Shown here piece by piece: positions 26,367-37,233 of a stretch of DNA of 64,000 bases. The notes under the pieces are model-generated. The model did no database searches and was not told where the DNA came from. It saw only the letters and a program-made list of their open reading frames with translations. Origin of the DNA: Erigeron canadensis (taxonomy: Eukaryota > Streptophyta > Magnoliopsida > Asterales > Asteraceae); contig NC_057765.1 of assembly GCF_010389155.1 (NCBI RefSeq), positions 6,014,001-6,078,000 on the forward strand, given 5' to 3'. Within the stretch, counting starts at the first letter, position 1. Every line of letters begins with the position of its first letter. Made by a program: the position numbers and the translations under genes.

Positions 26367-27464
26367 AGCTTGTACACCACTTAGGAATGCATTTGTCCAT
26401 GAGCAAGTACTTGCCAAATGAACTAAAGTAGCATGATACAAAGACGGATCTTGAGTGAAATCTGCATGAATATCCTTGATTATTCTTTTCATTTCTCTGT
26501 TTTTTCAAAGCACTGTCTCAAAATCTCATGAAATGTACTCCTTAGCATCTTGAAGAAGATGAACATATTCAGTCCAAAGTTTTGGTAGGGAATCCAAAAA
26601 TTATCAACTAACTCAGTCTGGGGGTAAACAACTTCAAAATGTGATAACTTAGTAGTCAGATGGTTGAATCGGGTAATAATCTCATATAGAGTTTCCCCTT
26701 TCAAACCATTGAAAGCTTCATGCTGACGCTTAAGACGCTTAAATACGATTCTTCTTTAAAGTGAATTTGCCCTCACAATACTTTTCAAGGGCGTCCCACA
26801 ATTCTTTCGAAATTGTGTACTTCTTGAACAAATGTCCACTCTCTTGAGGTAGGGCCATAATAAGAGTTGAAAGAGCCTTACCCTCAATAATTTACTTTTT
26901 CTTTTTATCACCTGGCATATCTGTATAGGTATATTTGCCAATCACACCATTTTTTTCATAAGTTGGCCAGTCAAAACCTTGAATTATCATTGCCCACATA
27001 TTAATACCATTAAGACGAATGTAATCTGCATCTACATAGTGTTTATATAATAACGTCCCCAATGATATCTTGTAATGCTATGGTAACTCAGGATTATGCG
27101 GGAAGTTATATGGGCTATGTATTGTGTAATGTAGCTTGTAATGCTATCATGTGATTATGAAATGTTATGCAATGCTATGAAATGTACGTATTGGCAATTG
27201 TAATGTGATATGTGATGAATGCATGGCTTGTACACCTAGCACACTAATGAGCGTTCATTTAGCGATAATCAAAAGGCCACATTTCAATGTCTAAAATGAG
27301 TTAATATTCCGGAACTATTGGTACTTAATGGATTCAATATATACGCAGGTTCACGAAGATGCGAGTGAAGGTAAATGACATCAAACAGCTCAACATGGAG
27401 GCCTATGAAGTTACAAGACACAAGGATGTGATTCGAGGGTCGAACGAAGCAAATCGGAGAGCAG

Positions 27465-27545
27465 TAGGAGCTGCCAGTGCCACTGGCCCATTAGAAGCAA
27501 GGCCCAGCGCCGCTGGAGCCCATCTCCAGCGCTGCTGAGCGGTCC
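27465..27545. repeat. CCAGCGnCGCTGG palindromes in LTR C
   Basis: Units gccagtgccactggc, cccagcgccgctggagc and ctccagcgctgctgagc within 80 bp; each folds on itself. Same theme as the arrays in LTRs A, B and D. Confidence 0.7.
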
Positions 27546-28714
27546 AATTCAGCAACCTACTTTCAGCCGATTTATAGTCAAAGAAACCCTCAAAACCTTA
27601 AAAGAGAGTCAATTCAGCAACCCCTAGCCACCGCCTACGAAACCTAGGTCGACTTTGCAGATTCCAAGTAGGTTTTGGAGCTTCTAACACCTTCGATCTT
27701 TATCTTCTACCTAGATCTTTCTCTTTTATTTACTTTGAGTTGGTAAACAATGTCTTTCATCTTTTCATACTTTGTTATTCCTTTAATATGGTTGGCTAAT
27801 AGGCTGGATACTTGTTTGGATCTATGTGATCATGTAAACGTTTATCTATATTACTTTATTTGTTAGATTTGTTGGAGTGTGTTTTATTGTTTATCGTAGA
27901 TCCATGTTTTATTAGTTCTTCATATTATTATCAGTTCTATATCTTCATGTATTGATTTAATTATGATGATCGGTCTATAATCATACACTAGGATTAATAC
28001 ATAAAGATGAAAAACACTAGTCGGTCTATAACTAGATGTAAAAGGTGATTCACTTATAACTGAGGGATCCAGAATCATAGTAATTAGGAAAAATTGAACA
28101 TGATGCGTAACAATGTCAGACGCGATCCAGTGACATAGAAACGTGCACTATGGTCACCGGATGGAACTATTATCTGGTCATGGCTTAAGAACCGGGTATA
28201 CTAAAAGATGAATTAGTAACACAACTTAGGTAATTAAATCTTAAACAATGAATTTAACGAGAATTTGTTCTAGTAGTGTTAGTCTAGAGAGAACACTAGT
28301 TACTTAGGCAAAGTGAATATAATGAGAATCTGAGCCGTGATTAAGTTTTCAAGAGTCTAGCAAGTAGGTAGAATGATATCTGGTCGTACCATGAGATCTG
28401 AGATGCCAAACAAGTACTCTAATTTTATTACTGTTATTTGCTTTTTCAAATCTTTGTTAGACTAAGCCTGTCAGTGAATAAGCGGTTGCGGCTTCTGTTT
28501 ACTTTTCAGTTTTTATTAGTTTGATAGGAAATCGTGACAACCACCATGATGTATTGTTTGTTTATAATTAGGACCAGTCAAGTTTTAAATTTATAAAATC
28601 AAGGAAATACCATACTAAACACACACTCATGGACAGTGGATCCGTTCGTTTGTAATATAGCTAATAGGTAAGACCAGGTTCATTCGCAGGGACTATGTTT
28701 AAGAACTAAGTAAG

Positions 28715-30965
28715 TGTAACACCCCGAGCTAGGCTCGAAGTGCACTGAAAAGCATGACACAAGATGGAATTATCGTAGAACGAGACTATATGAATATAAA
28801 AGGATTCCGCGAACCCAACAATTAGTTTTCAATGTCACAAAAGCATAAGGAGCATACAACCATCAAGAGTTTACAAAATAATATCAAAAGATGGCTCATG
28901 ATCCTAAGCGAGGTCCCATCAACGGGTAATGAATCACGGATCCATGGTCATAGTCCAACTCCTAGCAATGAAATCAAGCTCTTGGATTCTCTTGGTTACC
29001 TGAAAAGTGTACTAAACAATGTCAACACTAGTTTGGTGAGTTCGTAGGAATGAAGGAACAAGAACACGTACCAATGCCACCCGTCACATAAACAAACATA
29101 AAGAACAAGAATTTAGACTTCAATTAAGTATCTAACGTGACCAATGGTCAAACACTTGCACACAATGTCCCTCAATTGTTCTCATGTCATCCATAATTGT
29201 CATCAAGTACGTATCGTACCCGTTTAATGTCATCAAGCACTAAAATGCCCGTTTGTATTGTCATCATGCCCCTCCTTGTATTCATTGCACATAAATTGAT
29301 CATCCATGACCATCATTGTCCATACATAACCAAACGCCGTGTGTATATACTTCGTATGATACTACTTTTGAAAGGCCCTTAATGTTTATATATAGGGTCA
29401 CCCGCAGCCTTCCCACCACATCTCCAACCTTTCAAAGGCATTATCATCCTTCATATATACCTAACTATCCTAAACAAACTCATTATACATACACAAGTAA
29501 CCATACAACGAATAACATATTTGCATGTCTACAAAACCATCACACAACATGTACATCACAAATGTCATCACTCACGAAGTACACTTTTCAGCCCGACTCT
29601 TAAAAGAGTAAGGGAAAGCTACGAAAACTCACCTTGCTCGGCAAAAGAGGCTAATATCAAGTTAAGATGAGATTATAAGTGATCAACTTGTTCCACGCAC
29701 CCACAACCTAAGAACGTATTCAATATATGCATTATTAGCCAAAACAAAGCTTTAACTAGGTTCTTAGCTAGGTCTCATGGCTTGGAAAGGCTTCCGGGAC
29801 TCGACAAGGTCACTAGGGGGGTTATATAATAGTTTAGAATCAAGTTGAAGTCGTCCCAAGGTTGCCTTGTCCTCAAACAAAAGTTATACGTTTATGTAGT
29901 TTATGTTAATGCCTCGAATTAGGTTCCAAAAATGATGCTCAACTTTGGACGACTCGTTTGTGATGTACAGGGCACCAATAAAGTCTTAAGAGTACATTCC
30001 GGAAAGGTCGGGACGATCCTAGGACATTAGAAAGAAAGCTAGGAATCAACTAGGTGAAACTGGGCCCACTGTGTCGCATCAAGTGGACTGCGTCGCAGTC
30101 TTGATGTCGAGAATTCTGCTGCTTCGCAGCTTCATTAAACTGCGTCGCAGTCAACCCAGATCAGCACCAGCATCAGATTTACGAGCCAAACACCCCCAAA
30201 ACACCCATTTAGACCCCATAGTCGACCAAGGAGGATCTAGGACTCGATTTCAAGCTTGAATCCAGACATTTGGACATAAACAAACTCAAATGAACACAAC
30301 CCATTCCAAGATTTCATTTCAAAACATCAAATCTAGTTCCAAATTAGTTTTAACCCATTACAAACCCTAATTCGACCCTTGGCTCAGTTTGAGACCCAAA
30401 TTTACTAGAAATCAACTAGAGACAAGTTAATAAACATAAAATGATGATTATGAGATGAGTTTCACTTACCAAAACCTCTACAATAGCTCAAATCCGAATT
30501 TGACCTAATTGAAACTTAGTCTTGCACCTTGAAACTTTAAATTTTTGATATGATGTTTAGATGAGGAAGAAGTAAATTATTCTTACATTAAATTGCCTTG
30601 AACAACCATAGATGGTGAATTAAATTAGAGAGGGAGTGAGTTTGAGTGTATTTAGTGAGGTGGGAGAGAAATGATAAGAGAAATGAATGAATGGATGAAA
30701 AGATGAATGGGTGGGGGTAGGGTTGGGTTATCTTGGATGGGTCCATATTCATTTACTAGTTAAAGTTAAAGGTTATCTAAATGAAATCGATTAGCACCAA
30801 CTAATGACCTCGACTAGTACATAACTCTCGAATCGAACAACAAGTTGACCCATATGAACACATTGCACCCAATTGGACCTCATATTGCACTAGAACATAT
30901 ATTGATTAACTAATACTTAGTCAAATATACACATAGTCAAAGAGTCAAGAATCACAATTGTTACA
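28715..30965 (-). mobile_element. Solo LTR, family A, innermost of the nest (2251 bp)
   Basis: Starts TGTAACACCCCGAGCTAGG on the plus strand and ends CACAATTGTTACA, flanked by GTAAG on both sides (28710-28714, 30966-30970). Youngest of the nest by position. The GGGGTGTTACA end on the minus strand and the CT-rich stretch on that strand near 30720-30600 suggest minus sense, as for family E. Holds a palindrome array at 30066-30156. Confidence 0.9.
30066..30156. repeat. ACTGCGTCGCAGT palindromes in LTR A
   Basis: cccactgtgtcgcatc (decayed), gactgcgtcgcagtc, gctgcttcgcagc and aactgcgtcgcagtc within 90 bp. Almost the same core as in LTR D although the LTRs are otherwise different. Confidence 0.85.
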
Positions 30966-31954
30966 GTAAGACTAAGTAATTCTAAGATTGGTTGGGGGGT
31001 TTTGTAACCGAGTTGCCACGTTGCTTTTGAAACCAGTTAGTAAAAAGATCTAGTCAGTAATTTCGAGGAATTAATCGAAAGAGGGTTGTTTAAACAGAAA
31101 GATTAACAGTCATCTACCTCGAATCAGATCCATGACATGTTTCAGGTTGCACTATTCAATACAATAGTTGGGATCTAAATAAGTCACTAGGCTTGGTCAC
31201 GTGGGTACCACCCTTTCCGCTAACAATTATGTATGTCCTACCCAAACCCCCTAACCGATTAGCTACAAGTGTGAGTACCACCCTATCCACCTATAGTTGC
31301 CTAACCAATTAGTTTGTTTAACTATTTAAATAACAATCTTGTCTACCGAATCACCAATCCGTTAATAGTTAATACGTTTAATCCTATTAATATTAAATTA
31401 TTCTTTACCAGTCCATAACATAAAGCCGACTATCTAAACCTTAGACAATAAAAATCATGAAGACACACAAATAATATCATTAAAAGCATGCAAACATAAC
31501 CAACAATTCAATACTAAAGAACAAGGATTAAATATATTAAGATCACGACAAAACGTTAAGTGTATCTAGCATGCAACCGTCACATAATCATGTCACGTCA
31601 TCTTAGTAGATGATTAAATATTTAGCTACTCATAATAAAAGAACAATCACAATCAATAATATATAAATCCATAATGTACCAACAGAGAAATAGAGAATTG
31701 ATTGATGTCGAATTACTGGCCGTCACTGTTGCGGCTGTGACTCTCGCTCACGACGTACACCACCTCCTTCTTGATTGATGATTATGTTTTTAAGGATTGA
31801 TGTTTGATTATCGGTTGATATGGAGGTGTTAGGAGGGTTTAGATCTAGTGAAAATACCCTAAAAACGGCCCTCAAGTCGTCTAGAGGAAGTGTTGTTGGG
31901 CCCTAGGGTTTTAGAGGGGTATTTATAGGTTTTTGAGAAGTTTCAGATCTGACC

Positions 31955-32100
31955 GAATTTGGGAGCGACGCTGGCATAAGTCCCAGCGGCGCTGGCTAGG
32001 TTCCAGAGGCGCTCATGCACTCCCAGCGGCACTGGTGAGGTCCCTAGTGGCGCTGGTAAGCTTCAGGATCACTTCCAGTGGCGTTGGAGGCTTCAGGTGC
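31955..32100. repeat. CCAGCGGCGCTGG palindromes in LTR B
   Basis: Units gcgacgctggc, cccagcggcgctggc, ccagaggcgctc, cccagcggcactgg, ctagtggcgctgg and ccagtggcgttgg, about 20-30 bp apart, directly upstream (on the minus strand) of the LTR's TATAAATA. A 16-bp repeat (tctcgcctttccgtgg) sits next to it at 32123-32165. Confidence 0.8.
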
Positions 32101-32664
32101 AACATGAAAGTTGTAGATCTTTCTCTCGCCTTTCCGTGGATAACTTATTCTCGCCTTTCCGTGGATAGCTTATTCGTCAGAAATGGAGTTCGTATGAAGA
32201 AGTTATTCCCAAAATACTAACACGTGGTCATAGGCTTTATGTCAACACAAGTTTCTTCATCTTAAGTCTTGAATCTCGACCCGAATCTTCATCTAACCAT
32301 CCTTTATCTTCCTTTAAGTCCTTCATCGCCATTTCTTGAGGTTTTCCTTTATGCCACGAGCAATGAACCTGAAATCACATATGTATGCCATTAAGTATCA
32401 TAAGTTCACTCAAATGACTATAAAATGGCCAAAACTAGTGCGCCAAAAGTCTATATAATTGCCGCTCATCACACCAACCGCTAGAATTACACATATTATT
32501 AGATTAGGTAGTGCAAGCGTCCATACGAACGATCCTGTACTTATCACTTACTATACTACATTTGATCGGGTTCTTTGCCCGTAAATGTGTGTTTAGTTTG
32601 AGATAATTACTTGTATAACATTTTTATAAATTTAAATACTAAAAGAAAAAACACCATCACACAC

Positions 32665-34058
32665 TACACTTACTAGGTATTGTTGTAATTATGAGAATAT
32701 GTCAAATATACTTATACGAATGCATATTCATGAACCACTAGGGTCACACACAAAGAACGAGGAGAGTTTAGTCAAACTTTATATAAATAACAAGAAATCC
32801 ACTAGAAATGAAGATAACTAAAATATTCCAAACATAGATTTGGAAATGATCCGCCAGTCGGAATCGCGGATCGGGTAAAAAACGGGATCGGACATCAAGC
32901 ACCATGAGTCGACCCGAGTCCCACTAGGTCGACGCCAAAACCAAGGAGGAGAGGGAGAAGGAAACTTGTTTCCTTGTCTCACATTGATTCAAAGAAGGAA
33001 AACATTAATAGAGATTAGTTCATAGTTGCAATCAAGTGAAGATGAACACTGTATATGAATATGATTTTTTAAACATTTTTATCAATAACGAATTAATCCC
33101 GTATACTTATTCGTGGTGGTTACAATTTAGCTCCCAGACAATATGATTAACCAACTTTAAAACATTCTTGAATATATTAATTAGTATTATCTTTTTTTAA
33201 CAACTAATAAACTCCCCAAAATTTTTTATCTCATGAAATAGTTTTAAAATTCTTTATGCTTTTATTGTATCTATTTTTTTATTTTTTTTTATAATTTCAT
33301 GTTTGAGTTTATCAACGCCATAGTTTGTTTTAATTATCAAAGTCATTCATTGTCATGATATTATGTTTTATATTACTGAAGACATTTTTTTATTCTCAAG
33401 AGTCGAGTCGAGCCCCAAAATTTTATTGCATTCTTGAAGACGGCATCGCTCGTTGCTTGACTACCGATGAGCAAAAATGAAAAGACCATGCCAATGTTTC
33501 ACCTAAGAACTCTTGGGCTAAAGTGAAGAGGGGCCCGGTCTAGCTTCTGGTGGATAATTTATATACTGTATTTGTTTTGATAAAATGATAGGCCAACAAA
33601 ACCATGTCTTTTACATTACATTAGTTGGTAGGGACCTGGTTTGGAAAAGATCCAACTGGGCCGGTCCATTCCAAGTCGCCTTCTTGAATCTTGAACCACT
33701 TAATGCATTTTGACTTTTTTGGAACCATTCAATGCTTTTGACCTTTTTTCCTTATTGTGCATTACTAACCCGGTTTTGTCCGGTCCGGTAGTCTCAATGG
33801 AAACGTGTCTAGTGTGGGTGAATATGGTTCAGGACTGTTGATCCACCCTTTGACCATTTACTATTCTACTAAACCATTTAATTTTCTAGACTTTGTGAAA
33901 TAAAATTAATTAATCTCACTTTCCAGCTGTTTTAGTTAATAACAACTTTCATTAGCTAGCTAGCACCTTCTCTTGGAAAAATCTATATCATACATATTTA
34001 TATATATAGAAAATGGTCACAAGAAAACACCAACAAAATTCTTTTTTAACAAAAATCT
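32665..34058. promoter_or_regulatory. Intergenic region and XTH1 promoter
   Basis: No gene seen between the LTR nest and the first XTH. A TATA-like tatttatatatata lies at 33995-34008, about 50 bp upstream of the XTH ATG. An ATG at 34013 is out of frame with the gene and too near the TATA to be in the mRNA. Two partly similar ttttgactttttt/ttttgacctttttt boxes occur near 33708-33748. Confidence 0.5.
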
Positions 34059-35735
34059 ATGGCTTTGTTTTTGTCTATGAAAATTACAACTTTATTCATA
34101 TTGGTATGTCTTGTATGTACTTCTTTTGTCTATGCCAATTTTTATGATGATTTCGATATCACTTGGGGCGATGGACGTGGTAAGATACTTGACAACGGCA
34201 ATCTCTTGACTCTTTCTCTAGACAAATCCTCTGGCTCAGGGTTTGAGTCGAAAAACGAATACTTATTCGCGAAGATTGATATGCAACTTAAGCTCGTAGC
34301 TGGAAATTCGGCTGGTACTGTCACGGCATATTATGTAAGTACATGTTAATTAGTAAGAGTCTTTGTTTTTTTTTTTTTCAATTTCATGTATAATGATTGT
34401 TTTACAGATGAGTTCAACGGGAACGAATTGGGACGAGATCGACTTTGAGTTCTTGGGTAACTTGAGTGGAGACCCTTACATATTACATACGAATGTGTTT
34501 ACTCAAGGCAAAGGCAATCGCGAACAACAATTCTATCTTTGGTTTGACCCGACGGCTGATTTCCACACATATTCTATTCTTTGGAACCCCGAACTCATTT
34601 TGTAAGTGTCCGCATGTCACTTTAACTTGTGCATGTGTAAGTGATTCACACTATATATTTGTAATAACTTTAACGTTCATGAGTTTGGTTTGACTTGATG
34701 CTGGTCCGGGGATTCAAGTGCCGAAGACAAGTCTGGAAAACAAAGGTCATGGCCTCAAAAAATTTGGATATGACATAACTATTTTTTTTTTTTTTTTTTT
34801 TTTTTATAAATGACGACTAACATAATAACGATAAATTATAATAATACTGTAATAAAATCATATAGGCCGTTATCTCTATCTCTACTCTTTAATAAAGCAA
34901 ATCCCCCTCCTCTATTAAATATTTCTGTCTTTGAAATACCTTATTTGCCCTTGGACTTTTTGTTTGTTTTTTTTTCTTTACGTAACTACTCAAAATCTTT
35001 AATAAAGCAGACCGTCTACCACACTACTGTCGCCGCATTACGCGGATACTATGCTCGTATATATAAAAAAAATTAGAAAATTTTGTAACCCCTAATAACA
35101 AAGATAAATGGGCTAGTGGGCGTGGTCAGGATTGTACCTCTCCACGGCCGCCCATGGGTTTAAGTTATATGGCTTATCGATTAAAATAAAATTAACTTTT
35201 AACTAAAAGAAAATACATTTTAACTTGTGAAATATATCATTATTTAGGTATCAAAATTTTTTGCTAGAAATGAACTTTGCATAATATGTAACTAAATATT
35301 GGATCCTAACTTGCAATTTTTACTAATGACATTACTAGATTTTCCGTTGATGGCACACCAATTCGAGAATTTAAGAACGAAGAGTCAAAAGGAGTGCCGT
35401 TTCCAAAGAACCAACCAATGAGGATACATTCTAGCTTATGGAATGCCGATGATTGGGCTACAAGAGGCGGGCTAGTAAAGACGGATTGGAGCCAAGCTCC
35501 GTTCACTGCTTCATATAAAAACTTCACTGCCGAGGCTTGTGTAGCCACGTCTGGCACGTCAACCTCTTGTGCGAGTGGCTCGGCCTCTGGCAACACCGCA
35601 TGGTTGTCAGAGGTGTTGGATAGTAGTGACCAAGAGAAAATTAAATGGGTACAGAAGAATTATATGATCTATAACTATTGTACGGATTCTAAAAGGTTTC
35701 CTCAAGGATATCCGCCAGAATGCAACATGGGTTAA
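34059..35735 (+). CDS. Xyloglucan endotransglucosylase/hydrolase, XTH copy 1
   Basis: Secreted GH16 enzyme that cuts and rejoins xyloglucan in the cell wall. Exons 34059-34334, 34408-34601 and 35339-35735; phases join to 867 nt, 288 aa plus stop, the normal XTH length. Residues 1-26 are a signal peptide (hydrophobic [15 protein letters not shown]). Then [32 protein letters not shown], and the catalytic [10 protein letters not shown] in exon 2 (nucleophile Glu, acid/base Glu), followed directly by NLSGDP, the usual N-glycosylation site. Exon 3 has [20 protein letters not shown], the Cys pair [13 protein letters not shown] and the C-terminal NYCTD...PPEC that makes the XTH C-terminal fold. Intron 2 is 737 bp with a T20+ run. 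Sequence is closest to the Arabidopsis XTH22-25 type by my reading. All catalytic and Cys residues are present. Confidence 0.95.
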
Positions 35736-36126
35736 GCAGATAACCACCTTGGTTCTGTTTTGCAGCTTATAAATATTTCATAGTGTCAGAATTATATGTG
35801 TTGGCTGGAATATGTATTTAACTGTGTCTGAATTGTATAGAGGCAATTCTTTATTCATACTCTTTGTCATAAGGATTGTGTATATGAATAAATTTCAATA
35901 TTAGTTTTGTAATTATACTTTGATACTTCAATGTTAATATGGACTTAAGTTAAATGTAACCTTTATGTAATTTGTTCTAAAAGAAATATGAATTGTGACA
36001 CAATTGTTACACCACATATTACCCTTTGATTCACGATGACACAATTTATCTATGAAAGATAATATTCTTCTCATGCATCTTAATAAATCTCTCACATTTA
36101 TACATTACACACTTGCCTAATTCGTT

Positions 36127-37215
36127 TTAAAATTTGTATATAACTAGAAAAGTCAGTAAATAGAAAGAAACGATAATGCCAAGGAACGATACCTTGTTTC
36201 TTTCTGCTGTAGATTTAAGTTCACTGATGACGTAATCATGTAACTGAGTGAGTGTACACAAGTCGGGGAAGGTAACTTTGTACACATTATGATCTGCCCA
36301 TTTTGATGCATGCTCTTGGTTTAGCACAACTACCGCCACCAATGATGACTTGAAACTATTCCCGTATACCCAAATCTGAACACAAAGATTTTGAATTTAA
36401 GGTTGTTAAACCTTTGTATAGTAGTGAGTAGTAAAAGGAAGCGGAAGATGTTTACGTCTTCAACAATGGGATCGAGTAATGGCATAGAGTTTCTCTAAAT
36501 GCTCCAGTACAACATATTCTCCTTGTGACAGCTTTATCAGATGTTTCTTCCTGTCAATAATTTTTAATGATCCATTTCGTAATATCTCCCCTAAATTAGA
36601 TTCACAATAGAAGAATACTAAAGAAGGATTGGAGAAGGAGAATAAGTTATACTAGTTGTATATTTTTTTCCTCTTCCTCGGTTTAAGTTCTTCTAGTCCT
36701 TTCAACACGCCTAAAAAACAGAGGTACTCCAGCCAAGAAAGTTGGTTTCACCTCCATCATATTATCCTTTAACGTATTTATATCCTTCAAAAGGTAAGAA
36801 CCGACATATATGAGGTAAATGTAAGACATAATGTCAAAGCAACCGTTAAAATTAACTATAACGCATGAGATGTGAAATTTACCCCATGGTAGAACCCAAC
36901 GAAAGCACCTTTATCGAAGAAATATTCTTCAATTACACGGTCATCTATTTTGGTTACACAGTCAGCAAATATGTGTCTATGAGACTAAAAGGTTAATGGA
37001 CAAGCTGGTAATGATAACAAGAACAATTATTACTTTTTCCTCAAATTGTTCGATCCATGGAACGATCAAGGCCACTTATAATTGTTACGGCATTTTTATG
37101 AGTCAGTATAACACCTTTTGGATCTCCATTGGTGCCACTTGCGTAAATAATTGTGGCGGAAACATGAGGTGTCATGAAAAGTACAGCACGACATGGAATT
37201 ACATAGATACTGCTA
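36127..37215 (-). pseudogene. Long-chain acyl-CoA synthetase (LACS) pseudogene
   Basis: Minus-strand fragments in the order of a plant [24 protein letters not shown] (AMP-binding motif, usually YTSGTTGDPKG, about 37180-37100), DRVIEEYFFDKGAFVGFYHG (about 36955-36895), DINTLKDNMMEVKPTFLAGV (about 36800-36735), then directly GEILRNGSLKIIDRKKHLIK and LSQGEYVVLEHLE (about 36600-36490), and IWVYGNSFKSSLVAVVV with the C-terminal DYVISELKSTAERN (36370-36185). The middle third (PRVFERI to the GYYK region) is absent, the AMP-binding motif is altered, and the N-terminal exons are missing, so this cannot make enzyme. An LTR-like repeat lies immediately upstream. Related to the LACS1-5 group. Confidence 0.8.
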
Positions 37216-37233
37216 AATGAAATAGAATATAAT

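Larger units (their letters stand above)
24030..27060 (-). pseudogene. Ty1/copia gag remnant, split by a solo LTR
   Basis: Minus strand. The N-terminal part lies at about 27020-26372: MWAMIIQGFDWPTYEKNG, then a stop codon, then ALSTLIMALPQESGHLF and YTISKELWDALEKY, then after frame changes GETLYEIITRFNHLTTKLSH; this is the UBN2-type copia gag. The C-terminal part lies at 24387-24030 with ATPIVDADGLAGYVAYEN and MDLQWQLPMLTIKLKRF plus IQETGRFLAQ. A solo LTR (24393-26366) sits between; joining across one AGCTT copy keeps the frame (FLSGVQ|ATPIVDADG). Stops and frameshifts show the gag was already dying or died later. No protease, integrase or RT nearby. Confidence 0.8.
28547..32471 (-). mobile_element. 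Solo LTR, family B, inserted in LTR C
   Basis: On the minus strand starts TGATGAGCGGCAATTATATA (32471) and ends CAATACATCA (28547), flanked by CACCA (28542-28546, 32472-32476). Net length about 1669 bp after removing LTR A. Sense minus: GC palindromes (32095-31960), then TATAAATA (31927-31920), then a leader. Sits inside LTR C in the opposite direction and is itself split by LTR A. Confidence 0.85.
27245..32659 (+). mobile_element. Solo LTR, family C, outermost of three nested LTRs
   Basis: Outer element of a three-deep nest. Left edge TAATGAGCG (probably TGATGAGCG before mutation), right edge ACACCATCA, flanked by CACAC (27240-27244, 32660-32664). Without the inserts it is about 1485 bp. 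It aligns at both ends with LTR B (TGATGAGCGG start; gtgtgtttagt...ttataaatttaaa...catca end), so B and C are related but diverged families. It carries its own GC palindrome array at about 27465-27545 just upstream of a weak TATA-like gatttatag. Confidence 0.75.

Noticed and set aside
26056..26421. Open frames with repeated TAAQW or CGAVG peptides
   Set aside because: By-product of the CCACTGCG palindrome array inside LTR D; start and stop have no gene context.
31933..32220. 95-codon plus frame with repeated Arg/Ala-Leu
   Set aside because: Antisense of the palindrome region in LTR B.
34142..34324. Minus-strand frames opposite XTH exons (also at 53787, 54642, 61232)
   Set aside because: Shadows of well-supported XTH exons.
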